This document shows positions 32,097-40,145 of a DNA stretch of 45,866 nt, one piece after another (within the stretch, counting starts at the first letter, position 1; each line of letters begins with the position of its first letter). Made by a program: the position numbers and the translations under genes. This DNA comes from JAKLFA01 sp038222225 (GTDB lineage: Bacteria > Omnitrophota > Gorgyraeia > Zapsychrales > JANLHA01). Location of the stretch: NCBI GenBank assembly GCA_038222225.1, contig JBBRHV010000013.1, forward strand, positions 1-45,866, written 5' to 3'. Under the pieces are notes generated by a model that made no database searches, was not told the DNA's origin, and worked only from the letters and a program-made list of their open reading frames with translations.

Positions 32097-34319
32097 TCAA
32101 CTGTTTTCCCTACGCAGTTCGGCGACTTCATCCTCAATCAACGCCCGGTCCGCGCTTGAAATATCCAGAAAATACACAACCAACTGAAACATCGCTGAAA
32201 ACGTGTCGTCTTCCACGCGACAAACCTTGGCCAGGCAATGAATGCCCGGTATGCCCTTTTTAAGCTCCAGGGTCAGCTCAATAATGGTCCCCACCGGAAG
32301 CGCGTATCCGGAGACAAACCTCAAGCCTCCTGCGCTGATATCCTTGGTCACCGAAGAATGCACAACACGGTCCGTTGTAAACTGGCCCGGATTGACCCGG
32401 TCCTGATGCAAAATCGAATAACGGATATTCGCCTTGCAGTTAACGCGTGAATAAATGCGTGAATCATACTGATTCTTTTGTTCAAAGCCTCTCAGATCGA
32501 TTTTCCTTGTCTCAACCGTTACCGGTTCTGCCGCTTCCTTGACGTTTTCTCTTGGTTCAGGGGGGGCGGCAATAACCACCGGGGTTTCCCGGTCCCGATC
32601 ACCCGGCTCATCCTGAACCGTCACATTTAAGACCTCTTCCGGCGTGGTCATGCCTTCCACCACTTTCTTCCAGCCGTCCTGCCTCAAGGTCTTCATCCCG
32701 GCGCGCACCGCGATACGTTTGATATCTTCCGCGTTTTTACGCTCTAAAATCGCCTTGCGGATATTCTCCTTGATGAACAGCAATTCATAAATAGCCGTGC
32801 GCCCATAAAACCCTGTCTGATGGCAGTGATCACAACCCTTGCCGCGATAAATTTTAACGTTGGAGATATCTGCGATGCCTAACGATTGTGTGATCTCCTG
32901 CCGGACTTCCAAGAGCGGCGTCTTCACTTCCTCCTTGCACTTCGGGCAGATCAAACGCACCAGACGCTGGGCAACAAAGGCCTCGATACTGGAAGACACC
33001 AAAAACGACTCCAGCCCCATTTCAAGCAAACGCGTAATGCCGCTGGCCGCATCATTGGTATGCAGCGTTGAAAAAACCAAATGCCCGGTCAGGGCGGTCC
33101 GGATCGCGATTTCAGCGGTCTCCACATCACGGATCTCTCCGACCATAATGATATCCGGGTCATGGCGCAGAACGCTGCGTAAGCCTGCGGCAAAATCAAA
33201 ATTGAATTTCGGATTCACCTGGATCTGGGTGATCCCCTCCATCTCATACTCAATCGGATCTTCCAGGGTGATGATCTTTCGGCCGGGTGAATTAATCTCA
33301 TGCAGACAGGCATACAGCGTTGTTGTCTTGCCGCTTCCGGTCGGGCCGGTGACCAAAATGATCCCGTGCGGTTTCTTGACCAACTGACGGAAATTCTTTA
33401 AATTGTCCTTCTCAAAACCTAAATGCTCCAGATTCAGTAATGTCATATGCGTCGGAAGAAGCCGGATCACCATACTTTCCCCGCGCGGAGTCGGGATCGT
33501 TGAAATCCGCAGATCCAGGGTCTGCTCTTTGGTTTGCACAACAGCGCTTCCATCCTGAGGAAGCCGGCGCTCAACGATGCTCAAATTCGAAAGGATCTTG
33601 ATGCGGGAAATAATGGACGACAAAAACGGACGTGCCGCCGGAGGAATATTGGTGTCGATCAAAACCCCATCCACACGGTAACGCAGGCGCACTTTGTTGC
33701 GGTAAGGTTCAATATGAATATCAGTGGCACGGTTGTGATAGGCGTCTAACAGGATCTCATTGACCAGGCGGGTCACCGAAGCATCGTCGGTCCCGTCTTC
33801 AATGTCCTCGACCAGGTCTCCCTGAGCCCGCTCATCCGTGGCCATCGGAGAGGCCTTCGCCATCCGTTCGACCGTTTCAGCCGCAAGCCCATAATATTTT
33901 TTCTGTGTCAGTTTCAGTTCGGACTCCTTGACCAGAAAAAGCTTTGGATGCAGCCCTAAATTCAGACGGATCTCATCTTGGGTCCGGACATCCAAAGGAA
34001 CCGCGCTCGCCAAAACAATCTCTTTTCCTTCAATGCGGATCGGCATGATCTTATAATAGGACGCGAACCGCACCGGCACCCGTTCGATCACCGCCGGATC
34101 GATCACCTCCCGCGAGAGCGTCAACGTCTCCAGCCGGTAAATCGAGGCCAAAGCCTCCAGCATTTGCTGTTCCGTCACCGATTGCGCGTTGAGCAAATAT
34201 TGCCGCAACGGCAAGGGAGAGTTATCCGCCTGTTTCAAAAGATCGGCCCCCTGAGCCGGCTCAAAGACGTTCATCCGGACCAGTTGATCGATCAAAACTT
34301 TTTCTGACTGCTTAGACAT
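32097..34319 (-). CDS. gspE: GspE/PilB-type secretion ATPase with C-terminal PilZ domain
   Basis: 740 residues. N-terminal GspE domain (about 1-150), then the ATPase with Walker A GPTGSGKTTTLYACL (about 328), Asp box LEDPIEYEMEGI, Walker B SVLRHDPDIIMVGEIRD, and His box TALTGHLVFSTLHTNDA. A zinc module CPKC...CDHC follows. Residues about 615-735 form a PilZ domain: RIYSRVNCKANIRY has the RxxxR motif and DISAGG the (D/N)xSxxG motif that bind c-di-GMP. The fusion suggests that c-di-GMP controls the secretion motor directly. It starts 30 bp after the ATPase beta gene. Confidence 0.93.
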   Translation of the reverse strand: MSKQSEKVLIDQLVRMNVFEPAQGADLLKQADNSPLPLRQYLLNAQSVTEQQMLEALASIYRLETLTLSREVIDPAVIERVPVRFASYYKIMPIRIEGKEIVLASAVPLDVRTQDEIRLNLGLHPKLFLVKESELKLTQKKYYGLAAETVERMAKASPMATDERAQGDLVEDIEDGTDDASVTRLVNEILLDAYHNRATDIHIEPYRNKVRLRYRVDGVLIDTNIPPAARPFLSSIISRIKILSNLSIVERRLPQDGSAVVQTKEQTLDLRISTIPTPRGESMVIRLLPTHMTLLNLEHLGFEKDNLKNFRQLVKKPHGIILVTGPTGSGKTTTLYACLHEINSPGRKIITLEDPIEYEMEGITQIQVNPKFNFDFAAGLRSVLRHDPDIIMVGEIRDVETAEIAIRTALTGHLVFSTLHTNDAASGITRLLEMGLESFLVSSSIEAFVAQRLVRLICPKCKEEVKTPLLEVRQEITQSLGIADISNVKIYRGKGCDHCHQTGFYGRTAIYELLFIKENIRKAILERKNAEDIKRIAVRAGMKTLRQDGWKKVVEGMTTPEEVLNVTVQDEPGDRDRETPVVIAAPPEPRENVKEAAEPVTVETRKIDLRGFEQKNQYDSRIYSRVNCKANIRYSILHQDRVNPGQFTTDRVVHSSVTKDISAGGLRFVSGYALPVGTIIELTLELKKGIPGIHCLAKVCRVEDDTFSAMFQLVVYFLDISSADRALIEDEVAELRRENS

Positions 34320-34349
34320 CAGTTCTCTGCCCTTTTTTAAATATCCCGG

Positions 34350-35873
34350 CTACGGTTTGACCGGCGCCTTTCCGATCATATAAAAATCAGAAGGTTTTGT
34401 TTTATCGTATTCACCGTTGAGGATGGCCTCAACCCCGTCTAACAGCTCATCCAAATGAACATAAAATCCTTTTTTTCCGGTAAACACCTCGGAAACATGG
34501 AACGGTTGAGTCATGAAATTCAGCAGACGCTGTGCGCGCCCGTAGATCATACGGTCCACTTTATTAAGCTCCTCAACGCCGATAACCGCGACAATACGCT
34601 TCAAACCGTTATATTTGTTAAAATGCTGAATGCCCTGCTGCGCCAAATTATAATGCCGCTCCCCGACGACATCGATCCCCAGGTTGCCGCTGGAACTTTG
34701 CAGCGGATCAATGGCCGGATACATCCCGCGCTGAACCAGATCGCGCGACAAAACAATGGATCCGTCCAGATAACTGAAGATCGCAACGATCGCAGGATCC
34801 GTCATGTCGTCCGCCGGAACGTAAACAGCCTGAAGGGCCGTGACCGAACCGCCACCCTTGATCGAACGGATCCGTTCCTGAACGTTGCTGACCTCGGAGG
34901 CCAGCGTGGGCTGATATCCGGTTTCTCCCGGAACACGGCCCAAAAGCGTTGAAATTTCCTGGCCGCCCTGAATAAAGCGGTAGAGATTGTCCATAAACAA
35001 AAGCACGTCTTTATTTTTCGCCTGCAGGTACTCCGCCAGCGTAATTCCGGTGTTCACAACTTCAGCGCGCGCTCCCGGCGGCTGATCCATCTGTCCGTAG
35101 GCAAGCATAACGTTACCGATCAGCCCGCTATCGGACAACTCATGAAAAAGCTCATTCCCCTCACGGATACGCTCACCGATGCCGGCAAACACACAGGCCC
35201 CGCCGTGCTCTTTAACGATATTATTGATCAGCTCCAGAATAACGACCGTCTTGCCGCAACCGGCCCCTCCGATAACCCCGGTCTTACTGCCCTTAACCAG
35301 CGGAAACAAAAGATCAAAATATTTGATCCCGGTTTCCAAAAGGTCAAGTTTAGCAGCCTCTTTTTCATTCAAATCATACCCTAAAGCCTGCGTGATCTGC
35401 CGGATCGGCCTGAGCGGAGCGTCAATCGGGCCTTTTTCATCAATGGGATCCCCGACCGCGTTCATGATACGCCCGAAACAGGCGTCCCCCACCGGCACGG
35501 CGATCGGCAAGAAGGTGTTATAGCATGGCTGATTCAGTTGCATGTCCAGGGTATCCATTAACGCAACCGTCCGCACCACATGCTTGTTTAAATGCTCAGC
35601 CGTCTGAAGAACAACGCGCTCTTTATTAAAATTATAAACCTCGATCACATCAAAGAGCGCCGGAATATCTTTTGTCTCTTCAAAATAAACATCAACCACC
35701 GGCCCCTGAACCGCAATAATACGGCCAAGACCTCTACGCTTCTTCGGAGGTTCCGGGACGACCGCTTGTGGTCCCGTCGCTTCGGATGATCCTGTGTTAG
35801 CGGATGGCACCCCCGCGGGCTTGGGATCCGGGCTTGAACTTTTCGGATCTTGATTCACCTGTTCTTCTGTCAT
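34350..35873 (-). CDS. atpD: F-type ATPase beta subunit
   Basis: 507 residues. A Pro/Ser-rich extension (about 1-47) precedes the usual beta fold (GLGRIIAVQGPVVDVYF). Walker A is GGAGCGKTVVILELI (Cys where Val is usual), the catalytic Glu is in GERIREGNELFHEL, and LLFMDNLYRFIQGGQE and AVYVPADDMTDPA are conserved. The lever region is EELNKVDRMIYGRAQRLLNF. Catalytic residues are present, so it should hydrolyse or make ATP. It is last of the ATPase genes, after gamma, with GAGG about 8 nt before the ATG. The next gene is gspE. Confidence 0.95.
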   Translation of the reverse strand: MTEEQVNQDPKSSSPDPKPAGVPSANTGSSEATGPQAVVPEPPKKRRGLGRIIAVQGPVVDVYFEETKDIPALFDVIEVYNFNKERVVLQTAEHLNKHVVRTVALMDTLDMQLNQPCYNTFLPIAVPVGDACFGRIMNAVGDPIDEKGPIDAPLRPIRQITQALGYDLNEKEAAKLDLLETGIKYFDLLFPLVKGSKTGVIGGAGCGKTVVILELINNIVKEHGGACVFAGIGERIREGNELFHELSDSGLIGNVMLAYGQMDQPPGARAEVVNTGITLAEYLQAKNKDVLLFMDNLYRFIQGGQEISTLLGRVPGETGYQPTLASEVSNVQERIRSIKGGGSVTALQAVYVPADDMTDPAIVAIFSYLDGSIVLSRDLVQRGMYPAIDPLQSSSGNLGIDVVGERHYNLAQQGIQHFNKYNGLKRIVAVIGVEELNKVDRMIYGRAQRLLNFMTQPFHVSEVFTGKKGFYVHLDELLDGVEAILNGEYDKTKPSDFYMIGKAPVKP

Positions 35874-35897
35874 AGCTTTAACCTCAAAATAAGCGGC

Positions 35898-36752
35898 TTA
35901 ACGCCTTGTCATCATGCGGGATGTAAAAACCTCCCTCATGCCTTTATCAATGTCCCCTTTTTTCGCCTTTGCAAATGCGCCCGCAATTCCCTTCTTGTCT
36001 TTCTTCATGCGCTGAACGCTGGCTTCCAGCTGCTGCGATTGCGCGGCTGCCTCGGAAATGGAGGTGTCATGCAAGATCTCATACAAACGGCAGACCATCC
36101 ACATGTCCGCCAAGTAACCGATAATATCAATCGGGTCAGACTCTTCGATGACCCGCTCAATGGAGTCCACAAATTCCGCCTGTTTGGTCAAAAGCTCATC
36201 GCAAGGCAAAAGATTAATCGTGCGAGGTTTCTGCAAATTAAAACTCTTAGACCACGGATAAACAACCGCAACTTTTCCTAAGCGGTCATTGATGACTTCA
36301 CCGATCAAATAATCTTTGATCTGGACCGCAATGTCATACAGCCCGAATTCTTCCAGATTGACAAATGTTTTCATGCCCTGCTGAATATTGCGCAGCTTGT
36401 CCACGCCTTTTCGTCCGACAACGATCAACTGGCAATTCGGAATGCGCTCAAATTCCGCCAGCGTATGACGGATAACCTTGGCGTTGAGATCCCCCATGAA
36501 ACCCGCCTCCGAGCTGATGCACACCAGCCCGGTCTTGGGATTGTCATTGGAAACCAAAGGATGGCGCACCGAAGACAAACTGATCATGCGAAAAAACTCA
36601 ACAAAAGACTCCCCGAAACGGGCAAAACGATCCTTACGGCCGGCCAATTCATGAAATTTGGTATCGGCCACATCCTTGAGGACCGAAATGATTTCAAGCA
36701 ATTCCGTGATATCGTCCAAATCACTTTTGATTTTATTCGCCTTACCGCCCAT
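35898..36752 (-). CDS. atpG: F-type ATPase gamma subunit (divergent)
   Basis: 284 residues. Starts with a helix (IKSDLDDITELLEIISVLKD), followed by a Rossmann-like centre (LVCISSEAGFMGDLNAKVIR; the canonical form is SSxRGLCGxFN) and a C-terminal helix (EAAAQSQQLEASVQRMKKDK). These are the two helices of the rotor shaft. It is more divergent than alpha and beta. The ATG at 36752 has AGGTGAG upstream. It lies 23 bp after the b-delta gene. Confidence 0.85.
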   Translation of the reverse strand: MGGKANKIKSDLDDITELLEIISVLKDVADTKFHELAGRKDRFARFGESFVEFFRMISLSSVRHPLVSNDNPKTGLVCISSEAGFMGDLNAKVIRHTLAEFERIPNCQLIVVGRKGVDKLRNIQQGMKTFVNLEEFGLYDIAVQIKDYLIGEVINDRLGKVAVVYPWSKSFNLQKPRTINLLPCDELLTKQAEFVDSIERVIEESDPIDIIGYLADMWMVCRLYEILHDTSISEAAAQSQQLEASVQRMKKDKKGIAGAFAKAKKGDIDKGMREVFTSRMMTRR

Positions 36753-36775
36753 TTGCTCACCTGTTTAAAGATTAT

Positions 36776-37615
36776 TTAGGCCCCTGGTTCAGGAGCTGCC
36801 GCGAGTTTAACTTGACCGGGAGTTGACCCTTCCGCCTTCGGTTCAATTTTTATGCTCTCCGTGTCTAAAAGGCCGCGCTCCAGCCTCTCCTTCATTTCAA
36901 TCCCTTTTTCCTTGAGCAAATTATATAAACCTCCGTCTAAACGAAGGTTCCCAAAACGAAGCACAATCCCTGCCAAAATAGACTTATCCACTTCCAGCTT
37001 GAGGGTCAACGGACGTCCAAGCCTGTTGAGGATAACCTCCTCCAGGCGCTTCTTGATATCCGGCTCGATCGTTTCAACCGTTGCGACCTCAGCTTCCGTG
37101 ATGGCCGCATCCACGATGCTCATGTCGACTTTTTGCAAACCGTCAAGATACTCTTCGATAAAATCATGGTTGACGGCCTTCTTGATCCGGTCGCTGAAAA
37201 TTTCGTTCATCATCAGAACCGTAAAATCAATCGCCTTTAAATACATATCCGCCTCGATGACTTTGCGCATATCCTCTTTTGTCCGTTGAGCCTTATTAAT
37301 AATCTCCTCAGCATCCTGACGCGCCTTATTGACGATTTTTTCCCTCTCTTTGCGTGCGACCTCCTCAGCATCTCCCGCCATCTTCGCAACCAGCGCATCC
37401 GCCTCTCCCCGGCGCTTCAGCAATTCTTCATTGGCCAGTTTGATCTTGTCGGTCAGTTCGATCTGCTTCTGCCGGACCGCCTCTGTTTCACGATCCAGGC
37501 GGCCCAATGCGGTTTCTGTGCTCTTGGACGCAAATCTCCAGAAAACAAACCCCAAGACACCGGTCAGGATCATTCCAAGAACAATCGCCTTAATCATCAG
37601 CATACCGAGTTCCAT
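36776..37615 (-). CDS. F-type ATPase b subunit fused to the delta C-terminal domain
   Basis: 279 residues. One membrane helix (about 7-27), then a long Lys/Glu coiled coil (LDRETEAVRQKQIELTDKIK to VIEADMYLK), as in b subunits. From about residue 185 (PDIKKRLEEVILNRLGRPLT, LEVDKSILAGIVLRFGNLRL) it matches the C-terminal domain of delta. The N-terminal six-helix domain of delta is not seen. A Pro/Ala tail ends it. It serves as the stator stalk. The ATG at 37615 has AAGGAG 9 nt upstream and lies inside the preceding c-type gene (19-bp overlap). Confidence 0.85.
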   Translation of the reverse strand: MELGMLMIKAIVLGMILTGVLGFVFWRFASKSTETALGRLDRETEAVRQKQIELTDKIKLANEELLKRRGEADALVAKMAGDAEEVARKEREKIVNKARQDAEEIINKAQRTKEDMRKVIEADMYLKAIDFTVLMMNEIFSDRIKKAVNHDFIEEYLDGLQKVDMSIVDAAITEAEVATVETIEPDIKKRLEEVILNRLGRPLTLKLEVDKSILAGIVLRFGNLRLDGGLYNLLKEKGIEMKERLERGLLDTESIKIEPKAEGSTPGQVKLAAAPEPGA

Positions 37616-37896
37616 ATGACAACGCTCCTTTGTAGATGAACCTTCTCCATCAAATTCTTTTCTTCCTCCGTATCCATAGGGGCCGACAAGATCTTAAAAA
37701 CCCCCAACAGCAGCGTGAATGAGACCACCTCTAAGACAATCAGTTTGATAAAAATGCTCATTTGAATGACCGGTGCTTTGCTCGGATAACGTCCCAAGCC
37801 ATCGATCAAATGCTTTCCCAGCCAACCGGCCCCGATGGAAGGCAAACCGACGGCTAATAAAATCAGACATAATAAAATTACGCCTTGTTGATTCAT
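37597..37896 (-). CDS. F-type ATPase c subunit, second paralog with C-terminal extension
   Basis: 99 residues. Two membrane helices form a hairpin: GVILLCLILLAVGLPSIGAG and MSIFIKLIVLEVVSFTLLLG. The loop is GRYPSKAP (the c-subunit RQP motif). The ion-binding carboxylate is the Glu in VLEVV. A 30-residue polar extension (APMDTEEEKNLMEKVHLQRS...) follows the second helix, which is uncommon. The residue after the Glu is Val, so the Glu-Ser/Thr pair of sodium-type c rings is absent. It lies 10 bp after the other c gene and overlaps the b-delta gene. Confidence 0.8.
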   Translation of the reverse strand: MNQQGVILLCLILLAVGLPSIGAGWLGKHLIDGLGRYPSKAPVIQMSIFIKLIVLEVVSFTLLLGVFKILSAPMDTEEEKNLMEKVHLQRSVVIWNSVC

Positions 37897-37906
37897 ACAC
37901 GCGTTC

Positions 37907-38128
37907 CTATTTTCCGAACAACTGAAAGATAATCAAAATGGCGATGATCGAGATCGCCTCCACAAAGATCAGCATAATGACCATGCCCATAAAGATCTTG
38001 GATGCCGCCGACGGGTTACGGCTTAACGCCTTGATCACGGCGTAACCCAATGTCGCAATAACCACCGAGGGCCCTAAAACAGCGATCATCATGATCGAAA
38101 CAATTAAAAGGGTCTCTGCCCATTGCAT
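37907..38128 (-). CDS. atpE: F-type ATPase c subunit, first paralog
   Basis: 73 residues from ATG 38128 (AAAGG 9 nt upstream; a TTG 9 nt further up is not needed). The hairpin is ETLLIVSIMMIAVLGPSVVI to AVIKALSRNPSAAS, then KIFMGMVIMLIFVEAISIIA. The loop RNP is the RQP motif and the carboxylate is the Glu in FVEAIS. Ala follows the Glu, again unlike sodium-type rings. It differs strongly from the neighbouring c-like protein, so the ring may be mixed. Confidence 0.87.
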   Translation of the reverse strand: MQWAETLLIVSIMMIAVLGPSVVIATLGYAVIKALSRNPSAASKIFMGMVIMLIFVEAISIIAILIIFQLFGK

Positions 38129-38145
38129 AACCGGCAACCTTTCGC

Positions 38146-38481
38146 TTAAACGTGATGGACGGAATCGTCGGATTCCGTCACGATCTCTTCCCCTGCCTTT
38201 TTCTTCTTCTGAGGACGGATCCTTTCGATCTCTTCAACTAAAACAATGCAGTCATTAGCAAAAAATTTCACGATGCCGAATTTGATCGGAACCGCCTCAC
38301 GCCAATTAATAATAATATTGCCCTGTTCCAAGACCCCGATCACCGGATAATGATACGGCAGAAGCTCATATTCTCCCTGATCTCCGGTAAAAAACGCGCT
38401 CTCAACTTCGTCCTGATAAAGCAAAGAATCCGGAGTCATGATCGAAATCTTAAATGTTGCTTTATATTTCATCTTAGCCAT
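38146..38481 (-). CDS. atpC: F-type ATPase epsilon subunit
   Basis: 111 residues. FKISIMTPDSLLYQDEVESA and GEYELLPYHYPVIGVLEQGN match the N-terminal beta domain of epsilon. The two-helix C-terminal inhibitory part is short or missing; the protein ends in a Lys- then Glu/Asp-rich tail. It sits between alpha and c, not after beta as in the classic operon. Confidence 0.85.
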   Translation of the reverse strand: MAKMKYKATFKISIMTPDSLLYQDEVESAFFTGDQGEYELLPYHYPVIGVLEQGNIIINWREAVPIKFGIVKFFANDCIVLVEEIERIRPQKKKKAGEEIVTESDDSVHHV

Positions 38482-38490
38482 GACAGGATC

Positions 38491-40047
38491 CTACTTTTTT
38501 TCTTCCTTCTTCTTTGATGTTGCCTGATCCAGAACATCAACACCGACATTGGGACCGCCGTCTTCATCACTGTCCAGGTCTTCCTTTGGACGCCGAGCAA
38601 CAGCTTCTCTCAGATACTGACGGGCCAGCTCCTCACAGCGCGCCTTCATCACATCATCCATGTCCCGTTTCGCACGCATTGCCTTCATGAATTCCGGGTC
38701 ATGTTTCATGTAATAATCATAACACTCTTCCTGAAAACAGTTCACCTCTTCGATGGTCATTTCATGCAGGATCAACTTTGAAAAAGAGTAAAGAATGATT
38801 ACCAGGGCTTCCATCGGAACCGGATGCGACGCTTTTTGTTTTAAGAATTCCGTCAGAATCGCGCCGCTCTTCATCTGACGTTCAGCGTCCTCAGACTGAC
38901 CGGTTGTTTTCAGCCGGGAGACGCGTAAAACTTCACGGTACTGCAGATATTCCAAACGCAAAGGCCCCGAAAGCTTTTTAACAATCGGCCACTGAACTTT
39001 ACTCCCGACGCGGGAAACGGATAACCCCATATCCACCGCCGGTTTTTGCCCTTCGCCGAATAACGGTGAGCTGACCATGATCTGGCCATCAGTCATCGAA
39101 ACAAGATTCGACTGAACATACCCGGTCAAATCCCCTTCGAGCGTTTCAACAATCGGAAGATGCGTCATCGATCCGCCGCCGTACTTTTTGGCCAGATAGG
39201 CTGCGCGCTCAACCAGCTTCGAATGCAAATAAAAAATATCTCCCGGATAGGAATCCCGCCCCGGTGCCCGTTCCAGAAGCAGTGAGATCTCGCGATACGC
39301 CCAGGCATGCTTGGTAAAATCGTCAAACACGACAAGGACGTGCTCCCCCCGTTTCATAAAATATTCGCCGATGGCGCAGGAAATATAGGGAGCCAGATAC
39401 AACTGGCCAGGAGGGGCAACGGCGGTGGCCGCAACAATCGTGGTGTATTTAAAACAATCATGATCCAGGAAAAGCTGCACCACACGGCCCAGGGCCGAAT
39501 GCGCCTTTCCGATGCAGCAATAAATGCATTTGACGCCGGTGTGCTTTTGATTGATGATGGCATCCGTGCAGATCGTGGTCTTGCCGGTCATCCGGTCGCC
39601 TAAAATCAACTCGCGCTGGCCGAACCCCACCGGGATCATCGCGTCGAGAACTTTCACACCGGTCTCTAATGTCTTTTCCAGAATCCCGCGCATCAGGATC
39701 GACGGCGCCTGAACAAAAATCGGAGCCATCTCATCAGCCTTGATCGGGCCTAAAGAATCCAAGGCTTCCGCCAAAGGATTAATAATGCGGCCGACAAAAT
39801 TTTTCCCAACCGGCGTGGTGAATGTTTCGATCGTGGCGAGAGCCCTGTCCCCGGTCTTCAGGTTCGTGGCCTGACGAATGATGAGAACCTGTGCGTCCGT
39901 TTCCGAGAAACCGATGATGACCCCCATCGTGCCGTAACCGAAACGGATCACCTGCCCGTTGATGCAGTTCTTAAAACCCTCAACAATAACAATACATCCA
40001 CGGATGACACGGACCGTGCCTTCTTCTTGATATCTTAATTCCGCCAT
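38491..40047 (-). CDS. atpA: F-type ATPase alpha subunit
   Basis: 518 residues. Walker A GDRMTGKTTICTDAIINQ (Met for the usual Gln), VVFDDFTKHAWAYREISLLL, and the arginine-finger segment GLSVSRVGSKVQWP. It begins only eight residues before EGTVRVIRGC, whereas the E. coli protein has about 27 there, so the N-terminal helix that docks to delta is missing. It has an acidic/Lys tail (about 490-518). The ATG at 40047 has AAAGG 8 nt upstream. It heads the ATPase genes behind its own promoter. Confidence 0.95.
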   Translation of the reverse strand: MAELRYQEEGTVRVIRGCIVIVEGFKNCINGQVIRFGYGTMGVIIGFSETDAQVLIIRQATNLKTGDRALATIETFTTPVGKNFVGRIINPLAEALDSLGPIKADEMAPIFVQAPSILMRGILEKTLETGVKVLDAMIPVGFGQRELILGDRMTGKTTICTDAIINQKHTGVKCIYCCIGKAHSALGRVVQLFLDHDCFKYTTIVAATAVAPPGQLYLAPYISCAIGEYFMKRGEHVLVVFDDFTKHAWAYREISLLLERAPGRDSYPGDIFYLHSKLVERAAYLAKKYGGGSMTHLPIVETLEGDLTGYVQSNLVSMTDGQIMVSSPLFGEGQKPAVDMGLSVSRVGSKVQWPIVKKLSGPLRLEYLQYREVLRVSRLKTTGQSEDAERQMKSGAILTEFLKQKASHPVPMEALVIILYSFSKLILHEMTIEEVNCFQEECYDYYMKHDPEFMKAMRAKRDMDDVMKARCEELARQYLREAVARRPKEDLDSDEDGGPNVGVDVLDQATSKKKEEKK

Positions 40048-40093
40048 GTGAACAACCTTTATATAATATAGATATTAATATAGAGACATAAAA

Positions 40094-40122
40094 ATTATAT
40101 CAACATCTATCGAGAAAAACCA
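40094..40122 (-). promoter_or_regulatory. Putative promoter before the ATPase alpha gene
   Basis: Minus strand: a perfect -10 TATAAT (40099-40094), 46 bp before the alpha ATG. The -35 at 17-bp spacing is weak (TGGTTT, 40122-40117). The 98-bp gap is strongly AT-rich and is the largest gap in the 22.6-kb directon, so ATPase genes may be expressed apart from the two genes upstream. Confidence 0.5.
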
Positions 40123-40145
40123 CGTGAAACCTGAAAATTTTAAAA

